A stretch of 64,000 bases of DNA from Actinotalea fermentans ATCC 43279 = JCM 9966 = DSM 3133 (GTDB lineage Bacteria; Actinomycetota; Actinomycetes; Actinomycetales; Cellulomonadaceae): positions 56,717 through 120,716 of the forward strand of contig AXCX01000001.1 in the NCBI GenBank assembly GCA_000767215.1, written 5' to 3'. The position numbers and the translations under genes were made by a program. Under the pieces are notes generated by a model, which made no database searches, was not told the origin of the DNA, and saw only the letters and a program-made list of their open reading frames with translations. This document shows, piece by piece, positions 41,702-50,400 of this stretch (its first letter is position 1; every line of letters starts with the position of its first letter).

Positions 41702-42403
41702 ATGCGTATAGCCGCGTCGAGCGAGCGCTCGATGGCCGACCTCACCGCCCGTGCGCGCATCCGCGACGCCGCGATCGCCTGCTTCGCCGAGGCCGGGTTC
41801 GACACGCCGTTCCGGACCATCGCGGCGCGGGCCGACGTCTCGCCGGGCCTGATCACGCATCACTTCGGCTCGAAGGCTGCGCTGCGCGCCGAGTGCGACG
41901 CCGAGGTCTTCCGGCGGTACCACGCGCTGAAGTCCGACACGCTCGACGACCCGAGCGCCAACCTGCTCGAGCGGCTCGCGCGGCCCGGTGACGCCGCCCT
42001 GGTGACCGTCTACATGCTGCGAGCCCTCCACGCCGGCGGGACCGCCGCCCGCGACTTCTTCGAGAGCCTCGTCGAGCACGTGCGCCAGGTCACGGCGGAG
42101 AGCGTCGCGGCCGGACTGGTGCGTCCCTCGCGGGACGAGGACGCGCGAGCCCGCTACCTGACGGCGCACTCCATGGGCGCGATGCTCGTGCAGTACCTGC
42201 TCGATCCAGGGCGGTCGCCGGACGACTTCGTCGCCTCGGTCCTGACGCAGGAGCGGGGACAGGCCCTGCCGATCCTCGAGCTGTACACGGAGGGCCTCTT
42301 CACCAACCGACGGATGCTCGACGAGTACCTGATGTACGTGGGGGACCCGCCGGTCGGGGCAGTGGTGCCGGCCGACGCCGGCGCCACTGCCCCGACCGCC
42401 TGA
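41702..42403 (+). CDS. TetR-family transcriptional regulator
   Basis: A 233-aa regulator. The N-terminal HTH (about 15-60) reads ARIRDAAIACFAEAGFDTPF, then TIAARADVSPGLITHHFGSK, a standard TetR recognition helix. The ligand domain resembles TetR proteins paired with antibiotic exporters. The ATG at 41702 has a -10 box ten bases upstream. The two ABC exporter genes follow in the same direction, so it probably represses them until a toxic ligand binds. Confidence 0.88.
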   Translation: MRIAASSERSMADLTARARIRDAAIACFAEAGFDTPFRTIAARADVSPGLITHHFGSKAALRAECDAEVFRRYHALKSDTLDDPSANLLERLARPGDAALVTVYMLRALHAGGTAARDFFESLVEHVRQVTAESVAAGLVRPSRDEDARARYLTAHSMGAMLVQYLLDPGRSPDDFVASVLTQERGQALPILELYTEGLFTNRRMLDEYLMYVGDPPVGAVVPADAGATAPTA

Positions 42404-42469
42404 GCACCCGCTCCGCGCGGTCCGCGACCCACACCCGTGCTCGATCCCACCACCTTCAAAGGAACCGCC

Positions 42470-43393
42470 ATGCCTGCATCCGAGATGGCCGTCGAGGTCT
42501 CCGGCCTGACCAAGAGCTTCGGCACCGTCCACGCCCTGCGGGGCCTCGACCTCACGGTCCCCACCGGCGAGGTCACGGGCTTCCTCGGCCCGAACGGCTC
42601 CGGGAAGTCCACGACCATCCGCATCCTGCTGGGACTCCTGCGTGCCGACGGCGGCCGGGCGACCGTCCTCGGCGGCGACCCGTGGGTCGACGCCGTACGC
42701 CTGCACCGGTCGATCGCGTACGTCCCCGGCGACGTGACGCTGTGGCCCAACCTCACCGGCGGCGAGGCGATCGACATCCTCGCCCGCCTGTCGGGGCCGC
42801 TGGACCCGGCCCGCAAGGCGGCGATGCTCGAACGCTTCGAGCTCGACCCGACCAAGAAGGCCCGCACCTACTCCAAGGGCAACCGGCAGAAGGTCGCGCT
42901 GGTCGCCGCCCTGGCCTCCGACGCCGAGCTGCTCCTGCTCGACGAGCCGACGTCCGGCCTGGACCCGCTCATGGAGGCCGCCTTCACCGAGTCGATCCGC
43001 GAGGTCAAGGCCGCCGGACGCTCGGTCCTGCTGTCGAGCCACATCTTCGCCGAGGTGGAGAAGCTGGCCGACCGGGTCACGATCATCCGGGAGGGGGTGA
43101 CCGTCGAGTCGGGCACCATCACCGAGCTTCGGCACCTCACCCGCTCGCAGCTGACGGTCGTGCTGCCGCGGGGAGCGGACGGTCTGGCCCGCGTGCCAGG
43201 CGTCCACGACCTCCAGTCGGCCGACGGCCACGTCACCTTCGCCGTGGACGACGCCGCCCTGCCGGGCGTCCTGGCCGAGGTCGCCCGTCTCGAGCCGATC
43301 TCGATCGTGGCCAACCCGCCGTCGCTCGAGGAGCTCTTCCTGCGTCACTACGGCGACGAGCTCGCCGCCCTCACGAACGGGGGCCAGAAGTGA
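42470..43393 (+). CDS. ABC exporter ATP-binding protein (drug/polyketide type)
   Basis: A 307-aa ATPase from ATG at 42470 with AAAGGA upstream. Walker A GPNGSGKSTTIRILLGLL, Q-loop region YVPGDVTLWPNLTGGEAI, signature YSKGNRQKVALVAAL (SKGN replaces SGGQ, common in this group) and Walker B LLLLDEPTSGLDPL are present. The C-terminal 80 residues form the DrrA-like regulatory part. It overlaps the permease GTG by 4 bp (GTGA). Confidence 0.88.
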   Translation: MPASEMAVEVSGLTKSFGTVHALRGLDLTVPTGEVTGFLGPNGSGKSTTIRILLGLLRADGGRATVLGGDPWVDAVRLHRSIAYVPGDVTLWPNLTGGEAIDILARLSGPLDPARKAAMLERFELDPTKKARTYSKGNRQKVALVAALASDAELLLLDEPTSGLDPLMEAAFTESIREVKAAGRSVLLSSHIFAEVEKLADRVTIIREGVTVESGTITELRHLTRSQLTVVLPRGADGLARVPGVHDLQSADGHVTFAVDDAALPGVLAEVARLEPISIVANPPSLEELFLRHYGDELAALTNGGQK

Positions 43394-45042
43394 CCGCCAC
43401 CCTGACCGCACCCACGGCCGCCCCGGTGCGCGCGGGCGCACCCGCGGACGCGCTGGCCGGCATCGGGACGATGGTGCGCCTCGTGGTCCGACGCAACCGC
43501 GTCCGCCTCGGCGTGTGGGTGGTCGTCCTGGTCGGCATGCTCGCCTACGTCGCGTCCTACTACCAGGAGATCTTCCCGACCCAGGCGTCGCTGGACGACT
43601 TCGCGGCGCTCTCGGACACCCCGGGCATCCGGGCGCTGACGGGCCTGTCCCCGGCTGCCGACACGCTCGGCGGGGCGGTGTGGACGAAGTCCTGGATGAC
43701 GATCGCGCTGTCCCTCGCCATCGGCGTCGCGTTCCTCGTGGTCCGCAACGGACGGGCGGACGAGGAGGCCGGTCGCACGGAGCTGCTGCGTTCCCGGATG
43801 CTCGGGGTGCACGCGTACGGCGTCGCGTCGTGGCTGGTCAACGGCGCGCTGTGCGTCGTCGTGGGGCTCGGGGTCGCCTTCGTGTCGGCGTCCGGCGGGC
43901 TCGACCCCGACGGGGCGGGCGTGGCCGGGTCGCTCGTGCTGGGCGCGTCGGTGACCGGCGTGGGGCTGGTGGGTCTCGGCATCGGCGCCGTCGCGGGGCA
44001 GGTGACGACGACCTCGCGTGGGGCGAACGCGCTGGCGTCCGGCGTCATCGTCGGCTGCTACGTGCTGCGCATGATCGGCGACCTCGGTGACGGGACGCTG
44101 ACGTGGGCCTCACCCATCGGCTGGGGCCAGGAGATGCAGCCGTTCGGGGCCAACCGGGTCTGGCCGCTCGCCCTCCTCGTGCTGCTGGCCGCCGGGCTGC
44201 TGGGCGTCGCCGCGGCGCTCGAGGCGCGCCGCGACCTCGGTGCCGGACTCGTGCCCGAGCGCGCAGGCAGGCCCGGCGCGCCGGAGCGGTACACCGCACC
44301 GCTGGGCCTCGGCCTGCGGCTGCAGCGCGGTCCCGTCATCGGCTGGTCGGTGACCGTCGTCCTGTGCGGGCTGCTCTTCGGCTCGATCATCGAGGCGATG
44401 AACGAGCTCATCGCGGACGCGGAGGCCGGCCCCGCGCAGGACTTCCTGCGCGGTTCGGGCGTCGACGCCCTCCTGGCGATGCTCGCCTCGATGATCGGGC
44501 TCGTCACGGCCGTGTTCGCCACGCAGTCGGCCGTGTCGCTGCGAGCCGACGAGGCGAGCGGGATCATCGAGCCGCAGCTCGCCGGGGCGCTCTCGCGGCG
44601 GCGCTGGGCCTGGCAGCGGCTGGCGATCCCGATCGTCGGCTCGGCCGCGCTGCTCGCGCTGGGGGGCACGATCCTCGGCGCCGTGCACGGTTCGCTCACG
44701 GACGACGCGTCGGCCGTCGGCACCCTCGCCGGTGCAGCGTTGGCGTACTGGCCGGCGGTGATGGTGCTGGTCGGCGTGGCGGTGGCGCTGTTCGGTTGGC
44801 TGCCGCGCCTGGCCATCCCGCTGACCTGGGGATTCATGGCGGCGATGTGGTTCGCCACGATGCTCGGGGAGGTCTTCGGGCTGCCCCAGTGGCTGCTGGA
44901 CGGCCTCCCGTTCTCCGCGGTGCCGTACGTGCCCGCCGAGCCGATGGCGTGGACGCCTCTGCTGCTGCTGACGCTCGTCGCGGCCGGTCTCGCCTGGTCG
45001 GGCGTCGAGCGGTTCGCCCGCCGGGACGTCCAGCCGGGCTGA
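43390..45042 (+). CDS. ABC exporter permease (drug/polyketide type)
   Basis: A 550-aa membrane protein from GTG at 43390. It has two similar halves of six helices each, with long loops (ASYYQEIFPTQASLDDFAAL in the first; IEAMNELIADAEAGPAQDFL in the second). This duplicated form is typical of actinobacterial exporter permeases annotated as polyketide-antibiotic transporters. Substrate unknown. The three-gene unit regulator-ATPase-permease ends at a strong terminator. Confidence 0.82.
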   Translation: MTATLTAPTAAPVRAGAPADALAGIGTMVRLVVRRNRVRLGVWVVVLVGMLAYVASYYQEIFPTQASLDDFAALSDTPGIRALTGLSPAADTLGGAVWTKSWMTIALSLAIGVAFLVVRNGRADEEAGRTELLRSRMLGVHAYGVASWLVNGALCVVVGLGVAFVSASGGLDPDGAGVAGSLVLGASVTGVGLVGLGIGAVAGQVTTTSRGANALASGVIVGCYVLRMIGDLGDGTLTWASPIGWGQEMQPFGANRVWPLALLVLLAAGLLGVAAALEARRDLGAGLVPERAGRPGAPERYTAPLGLGLRLQRGPVIGWSVTVVLCGLLFGSIIEAMNELIADAEAGPAQDFLRGSGVDALLAMLASMIGLVTAVFATQSAVSLRADEASGIIEPQLAGALSRRRWAWQRLAIPIVGSAALLALGGTILGAVHGSLTDDASAVGTLAGAALAYWPAVMVLVGVAVALFGWLPRLAIPLTWGFMAAMWFATMLGEVFGLPQWLLDGLPFSAVPYVPAEPMAWTPLLLLTLVAAGLAWSGVERFARRDVQPG

Positions 45043-45061
45043 GCGCGACGCCGGACTGAAG

Positions 45062-45105
45062 GCGAGGCAGCGGCCGTCGACCCGGGTCGGCGGCCGCTGC
45101 CTCGC
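45062..45105. terminator. Bidirectional terminator hairpin
   Basis: GCGAGGCAGCGGCCG (45062-45076) pairs perfectly with CGGCCGCTGCCTCGC (45091-45105), 15 bp, with a 14-nt loop that itself holds a short palindrome. It lies between the convergent exporter permease and TerC genes. Confidence 0.82.
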
Positions 45106-45114
45106 GTGGGCCGG

Positions 45115-46194
45115 TCAGTCGCGGTCGCCCCGGGCCTGGCGGTGCGGATGGGCGCCGGGCTCGGCGACGTGGGCGGAGGCCTCGACGTCGCCGGCCCTCC
45201 CGCGGGTGGCGACGAGGCTCGTGGCGGTCACCACGCCGAGGATCACGACGATGACGACCAGCGACCAGAGCGTCGGCACGGTCGGGACGCCGTCCCACAC
45301 GCCGTGCGCCCAGTGCAGCACGAGCTTCACGCCGATGAAGCCGAGGATCGCGGCGAGGCCGTAGCCGAGGTGCACGAGCTTGCTCAGTGCTCCCTGGAGC
45401 ACGAAATACAGCGCCCGGAGCCCGAGCAGCGCGAACGCGTTGGTCGCGAAGACGAGGTACGGGTCACCGGTGATGCCGTAGACCGCCGGCACGGAGTCCA
45501 CTGCGAAGACGACGTCGGTGGCGAAGACCGCCACGACGACGACGGCCAGCGGCGTGAGCATCCGCCGCCCGCCCTCGTGCACGCTGAGCCGCGGGCCGCG
45601 GTAATCCTCGGTGACGGGCATGAACCGCCGGATCAGGCGCACCGAGCGCATCTGCGACACGTCGACGTCGTGGCCGGCGTCCGACAGCTGGTCCCGCAGG
45701 ATCTTGACGGCGGTCGCCAGCAGGATCGCGCCGAAGAGCAGGAACGCCCAGGAGAAGGTCGCGAGCACCGCGGCGCCGAGCGCGATGAACACCCCGCGCA
45801 GGACGAGCGCCCCGGCGATGCCGAAGAGCAGGACGCGCTGCTGGAGCGCGGCGGGCACCGCGAACGCGGACAGCAGCAGCATGAAGACGAAGAGGTTGTC
45901 CACGGACAGCGACTTCTCGACGAGGTACCCGGTGAGGTACTCGACCCCCGTCTGCGACCCCCACCTGGACCAGATCCAGGCCCCGAAGGCGAGGGGGAGC
46001 GCGATGTAGAAGGCGCTCCACCCGACGGCCTCGCGCATCGAGACCTCGTGCGGCTTGCGGGTCACGAGGAAGTCGAGCGCGAGGAGCGCGAGCACCCCGG
46101 CGATGGTGACCGCCCAGAGCGCAGGGTCGGCGATGCTCGACAGGGCGGTGTCGGACGCGACGTCGGTCGCGGTGGGCAGGGCGGCAAGGGCCAC
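45115..46194 (-). CDS. TerC-family membrane protein, probable manganese exporter
   Basis: A 359-aa protein with about nine helices, from GTG at 46194 with GGAG five bases upstream. VEKSLSVDNLFVFMLLLSAF and FATDVVFAVDSVPAVYGIT, each with paired acidic residues in the membrane, are TerC hallmarks. A charged cytoplasmic loop (about residues 175-215) separates the halves. TerC/Alx proteins are linked to Mn2+ efflux, and the riboswitch upstream supports manganese as the substrate. The C-terminal tail is histidine-rich (HPHRQARGD), possibly metal-binding. Confidence 0.88.
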   Translation of the reverse strand: MALAALPTATDVASDTALSSIADPALWAVTIAGVLALLALDFLVTRKPHEVSMREAVGWSAFYIALPLAFGAWIWSRWGSQTGVEYLTGYLVEKSLSVDNLFVFMLLLSAFAVPAALQQRVLLFGIAGALVLRGVFIALGAAVLATFSWAFLLFGAILLATAVKILRDQLSDAGHDVDVSQMRSVRLIRRFMPVTEDYRGPRLSVHEGGRRMLTPLAVVVVAVFATDVVFAVDSVPAVYGITGDPYLVFATNAFALLGLRALYFVLQGALSKLVHLGYGLAAILGFIGVKLVLHWAHGVWDGVPTVPTLWSLVVIVVILGVVTATSLVATRGRAGDVEASAHVAEPGAHPHRQARGDRD

Positions 46195-46221
46195 GGAGTC
46201 TCCAGTCGTCGAAGGCGGCTC

Positions 46222-46320
46222 CGAGGTCTCCTTCACCCGCGGACGCGTGCTGCGGGCCACCGCCCGAGGCGCGGCGCGCCGTACTGACCGGGACGATGCG
46301 GGGAAGTACTCCCCTCGTGG
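46222..46320 (-). promoter_or_regulatory. Manganese riboswitch, yybP-ykoY type, upstream of terC
   Basis: On the minus strand the leader begins GAGGGGAGTACTTCCCC (46316-46300), the conserved GGGGAGUA opening of yybP-ykoY RNAs, passes through GCCUCGGGCGGUGGCCCG-like paired segments and closes with GGGTGAAGGAGACCTC (46238-46223), matching the conserved GAGACCU element. A TAACCT -10 box (46331-46326) puts the transcription start near 46318. The terC GTG is 28 nt past the motif, so Mn2+ binding probably frees the ribosome-binding site. Confidence 0.78.
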
Positions 46321-46430
46321 GCAGCAGGTTAATTCATCGCGCCCCGTGTGACGACGCGCGTCCGCCCAGGGCGAAAGGCAGGGGGCGCGAGGCAGGGGGC
46401 TCGCGGCAGGCGCAGGCGAGGGTGGAGGGT

Positions 46431-47084
46431 TCAGGCCGTGCGCTCGGCGAGCCAGGCCCGTACCGCGCTCACGACGCCCGGGACGTCCTTCTTCAGCCCG
46501 TGGTCGCCCGGCACGACGACGACCCGACGTCCGGGGCCCTCCGGCGGCACGCCGTAGGGGTCGGTGGCGCCCTGGACGACGAGCACCGGCACCGTGACCT
46601 GGTCGAGCTCGGGAAGCCGGCTGGGCAGGTCCGGCCGACCAGGTGGCGCGGTGGGGAACGCCAGCGCGAGCACGCCGGCCGCGCCGGTCGCCTCGGCGGT
46701 GCGGCAGGCGACCCGGGCGCCGGCCGAGCGCCCGCCCGTGACCAGCGGGACGCCGTCGGGCACGGCGCCGACGTCCCGTGCCCGCAGGGCAGCCAGGACG
46801 TCGCACCAGGCCTCGTCGAGCACGCGGGGGCGCGGCGGGACCTTCTTCCCCGCGACACGGTACGGCTGCTCGACCAGGACGACGGACCAGCCGTCGCCCC
46901 GGGCGGCGGCCGAGACGGCGAGCAGGTCCGGCGCCTGGACGCCACCGCCGGCGCCGTGGCCCAGGACCAGCACCCCCAGCGGTCGATCGGTCGCGCGCAC
47001 GTAGGCCCGCGCCAGGCCGTGCCGCGTCGCGATCTCGACGGGGCGAGCGGGCTCCTCGGGGAGGGCCGGGGCGTCATCGGGCAT
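46431..47084 (-). CDS. Alpha/beta-hydrolase, dienelactone-hydrolase-like
   Basis: A 217-aa protein from ATG at 47084, preceded by TAGCGT seven bases upstream, which suggests a leaderless transcript; the longer frame to 47126 has no ribosome-binding site. LGVLVLGHGAGGGVQAPDL holds the oxyanion HGAGG; VTGGRSAGARVACR is the nucleophile elbow (GRSAG); VVQGATDPYG and VVPGDHGLKKD give the acid and histidine. It matches the KAP/YqiA-like hydrolase group of actinobacteria with unknown substrate. Confidence 0.8.
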   Translation of the reverse strand: MPDDAPALPEEPARPVEIATRHGLARAYVRATDRPLGVLVLGHGAGGGVQAPDLLAVSAAARGDGWSVVLVEQPYRVAGKKVPPRPRVLDEAWCDVLAALRARDVGAVPDGVPLVTGGRSAGARVACRTAEATGAAGVLALAFPTAPPGRPDLPSRLPELDQVTVPVLVVQGATDPYGVPPEGPGRRVVVVPGDHGLKKDVPGVVSAVRAWLAERTA

Positions 47085-47324
47085 GGTGGCCACGCTAGCG
47101 CCGTGGTGCGGGGCCCCGACCACCACCCGGCGAGCCCCCGTGCAAAACCGGCACGGCCCGTGTTAATCGGATCCCGCGCGATGACAGGAGCGACACGCCG
47201 GGATCCGCCGGGAGAACGGGCCGCGGGAGCGGGGGTGGGGGACCCGGCCGGGTCCTCGGTCCCAGATCGTCCCATGACGGCGACCTACGCTGAAACGGTC
47301 CCCAGTGGACTGTGAGGAACCGCA

Positions 47325-47459
47325 ATGACGCAGCACCTGAACCACAGGTCAGCGGGGTGTTCCGGCGACCAGGTCGGCACCCCGGGGGCGATCCAGCCCA
47401 CGTCGTCACGGGCCTCGCACACCCTGCGCTCCCTACGAAGGCACGGACGGGCATCGTGA
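47325..47459 (+). CDS. Possible 44-aa leader peptide overlapping the nifJ start
   Basis: ATG at 47325 has GAGGAA seven bases upstream and opens a 44-codon frame (MTQHLNHRSAGCSGD to RRHGRAS) whose TGA at 47457-47459 overlaps the nifJ GTG (GTGA). TACGCT at 47286-47291 could be the -10 box. The peptide is basic and unlike any family I know. It may couple nifJ translation to leader translation. The alternative is that nifJ starts at an in-frame GTG at 47312 and this frame is not used. Confidence 0.4.
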   Translation: MTQHLNHRSAGCSGDQVGTPGAIQPTSSRASHTLRSLRRHGRAS

Positions 47460-50400
47460 CGACACAGCAACCCCAGTACCCCGGCATCCCCGACGTCATC
47501 AACGGCAACGGGGCTGTCGCCCACGTGATGCGTCACGTCTGCGGCGGCGTGATCGGCTACCCGATCACTCCCTCGACGGAGATCGCGGAGCTCTTCGAGG
47601 CCTCGCGGGCGGAGGGTGGTGCGAACGTCTGGGGCACGCACCCCTTCTTCTTCGAGACCGAGGGTGAGCACTCGGCCCAGTCCGGCGCGCTCGGCGCCGC
47701 GCTCACCGGCGGCCAGTACGTCTCCAACGCCTCGTCCAGCCAGGGCATCCTCTACGCCCTCGAGTCCCACTACGTCACGGTGGGCAAGAAGATCGGCGGC
47801 TTCGTGCTGCAGGTCGCGGCGCGCGTGGTCTCCAAGCACTCCCTGAACGTCATGGCCGGGCACGACGACGTCTACGCCCTCCTGCCGACCGGCTACACCA
47901 TCCTCTTCGGGTCCAACCCGCAGGAGGCGGCCGACCTCGCCGCGATCTCCTACCGCGCGTCGGCCCTGTCGCTCATCCCCGTCGCCAACGTGATGGACGG
48001 CTTCGCCACCAGCCACGTGATGTGCGAGGCGCAGCTGCCCGAGCCCGCCCTGCTGCGCGAGTACCTCGGCGACCCGTCCGGCCGCATCCCGTGCCCGACG
48101 GTCGCGCAGGAGATGCTCTTCGGCGCCAAGGGTCGGGTCTTCCAGCTCGGCGCCTACCTCGACCGGCACGCCGCGGACATCCAGCCCGCCGACCTCGCCG
48201 CGCTGCGCGCCCACCTCGAGGCCAACGCCGACACGATCGAGAAGGACAACGCCGGCGACCTCGTCGCCGAGACCCTGGTCTGGATCCCCGAGGACCTCGC
48301 GGCCCAGTGGCGCCGGCAGTGGATCGGCGCCTGGGAGAAGGGCACCCGCCAGCTGGTGCCCGCACTCGTCGACCCGCACAACCCCGGCGTCACCGGCCCG
48401 GTGCAGAACCAGCCCGACTTCCAGGCCGGCGCCGTCGACCACCGCACGCACTTCGTCAGCGCCGTCCCGGCCCTCGTCCAGCAGTCGATGACGGAGTACG
48501 CCGCCCTCACCGGCCGCGAGTACTCGCCGGTCATGTCCTACGACTGCGAGGACGCCGACTACATCATGGTCGGCCTCGGCTCCATCACCGACGACGTCCG
48601 CGCCGTGATCCCGTACCTGCGGGCCCAGGGCCTCAAGGTCGGCGTCGTCTCCGTCAAGCAGCTGCAGCCGTTCCCCGAGGCCGAGCTCGTCGCTGCCGTC
48701 GCAGGCGCGAAGGCCGTCGCCGTGCTCGAGCGCAGCGACGACACGGCTCTGACCCGCCTCGTCACCCAGGCGCTCTTCAAGGCGCGCGCCAACGCGGACG
48801 CCCCGCAGTTCGAGGGGATCCCGGCGCTGGCCACGCAGCCGCGCCTGAGCACGGCGATCTTCGGCCTCGGCGGCCACGACGTGCAGGCCCGGCACCTGGT
48901 GGCGGCCTTCCGCCGGCTCGCGGACGACAAGCAGGCCGGCTCGCTCTTCTACATCGGCTCGCAGTTCTTCAGCACCGACCCGACGCCGGAGATCGCCGAG
49001 CGCGAGGCCCGCCTGCGCGAGGCCTACCCGGAGACCGCGGGCATGGCGCTCGTCACCGAGCCGAACCCGAACCTGCTCCCGGCCGGTGCGATGCGGATCC
49101 GCTTCCACTCGGTCGGCGGCTACGGCACCGTCGCGACGGGCAAGCTGCTCACCGACATCCTCGCGGGCGTCCTGGGCATGCACTCCAAGTCCGCGCCCAA
49201 GTACGGCTCGGAGAAGTCCGGCGCCGCGACGAACTACTACATCACCCTCAGCCCCGAGCCGGTCCTGCAGACCAACGCCGAGCTCGAGGACGTCGAGGTC
49301 GTCGTCTCGCCCGACCACAAGGCGTTCATCCACACCAACCCGCTCAAGGGCCTGGTCACGGGCGGCACCTTCATCCTCCAGACCGACCTGTCGGCCGAGG
49401 AGGCCTGGCGCCAGCTCCCGTCCTACGCGCGCCGGACCATCCGCGACCGGAAGATCAAGTTCCTCGTCCTGGACGCGTTCGCCGTCGCCAAGAAGCACGC
49501 GCCGACGCCGCAGCTCGAGACCCGCATGATGGGCATCGCCTTCATCGGCGCGGTCGCCGGCCACGTCGACCTCGTCACGAGCGGCGCGTCGCGCGAGGCG
49601 CTGCAGGAGAAGGTCCGCGCCCAGATCAGCAAGAAGTTCGGCTCGAAGGGCGAGGCCGTCGTCGAGGCCAACATGGCCGTCATCCGCGACGGCATCGAGG
49701 CGACGCACGCGGTCGACTACGACGCGCCTGAGTTCCTCGCGATCGACGCCGAGCCGAACGGGAAGGTCGCCCGGAGCGCGGCCATCTCGGCCTCGATGTG
49801 CAACGTCGACACGACCGCCACCAGCGGGCTGTTCGACCCGGCGTACTACGAGGACCTCATCGCGCGGCCGTTCCGCGAGGGCACGATCGCCGAGTCCCCG
49901 GTCTACCCCGGCACCGGCCTGTTCATGCCGGTCGGCACGGGCGCCGCCAAGGACAAGGGCATCTTCCGTCGGCAGGTCCCGGTCTTCGACCCGACCGCCT
50001 GCACCGGCTGCCTCGAGTGCGGCATCGTCTGCCCGGACGTCGCCATCCCGAACACGGTGCACGAGATCCACGACCTGCTGCTCACCGGCATCGCGGAGAT
50101 CGACGCCACCGACGCCCAGCGCGACGCACTGCGGGCCCAGGTCTACCCGTGGGCGGAGCGGATCCGCGCGATCTACCGCAACGACAAGTCCGACCGCGCG
50201 TTCGCGGACGTCGTCGCCGAGGCGGCCACGGTCCTCGACCCCGACCAGCGGACGCTGGCGCGCAACGTCGAGAAGGTCGTCACGGCGCTGGCGGCCTTCC
50301 CGGTCGCCCGCACCCGGCCGTACTTCGACGCGATGGAGAACGAGACGCCCGGCACGGGTGGCCTGTTCTCGGCGACGGTCGACCCGTGGAAGTGCACGGG

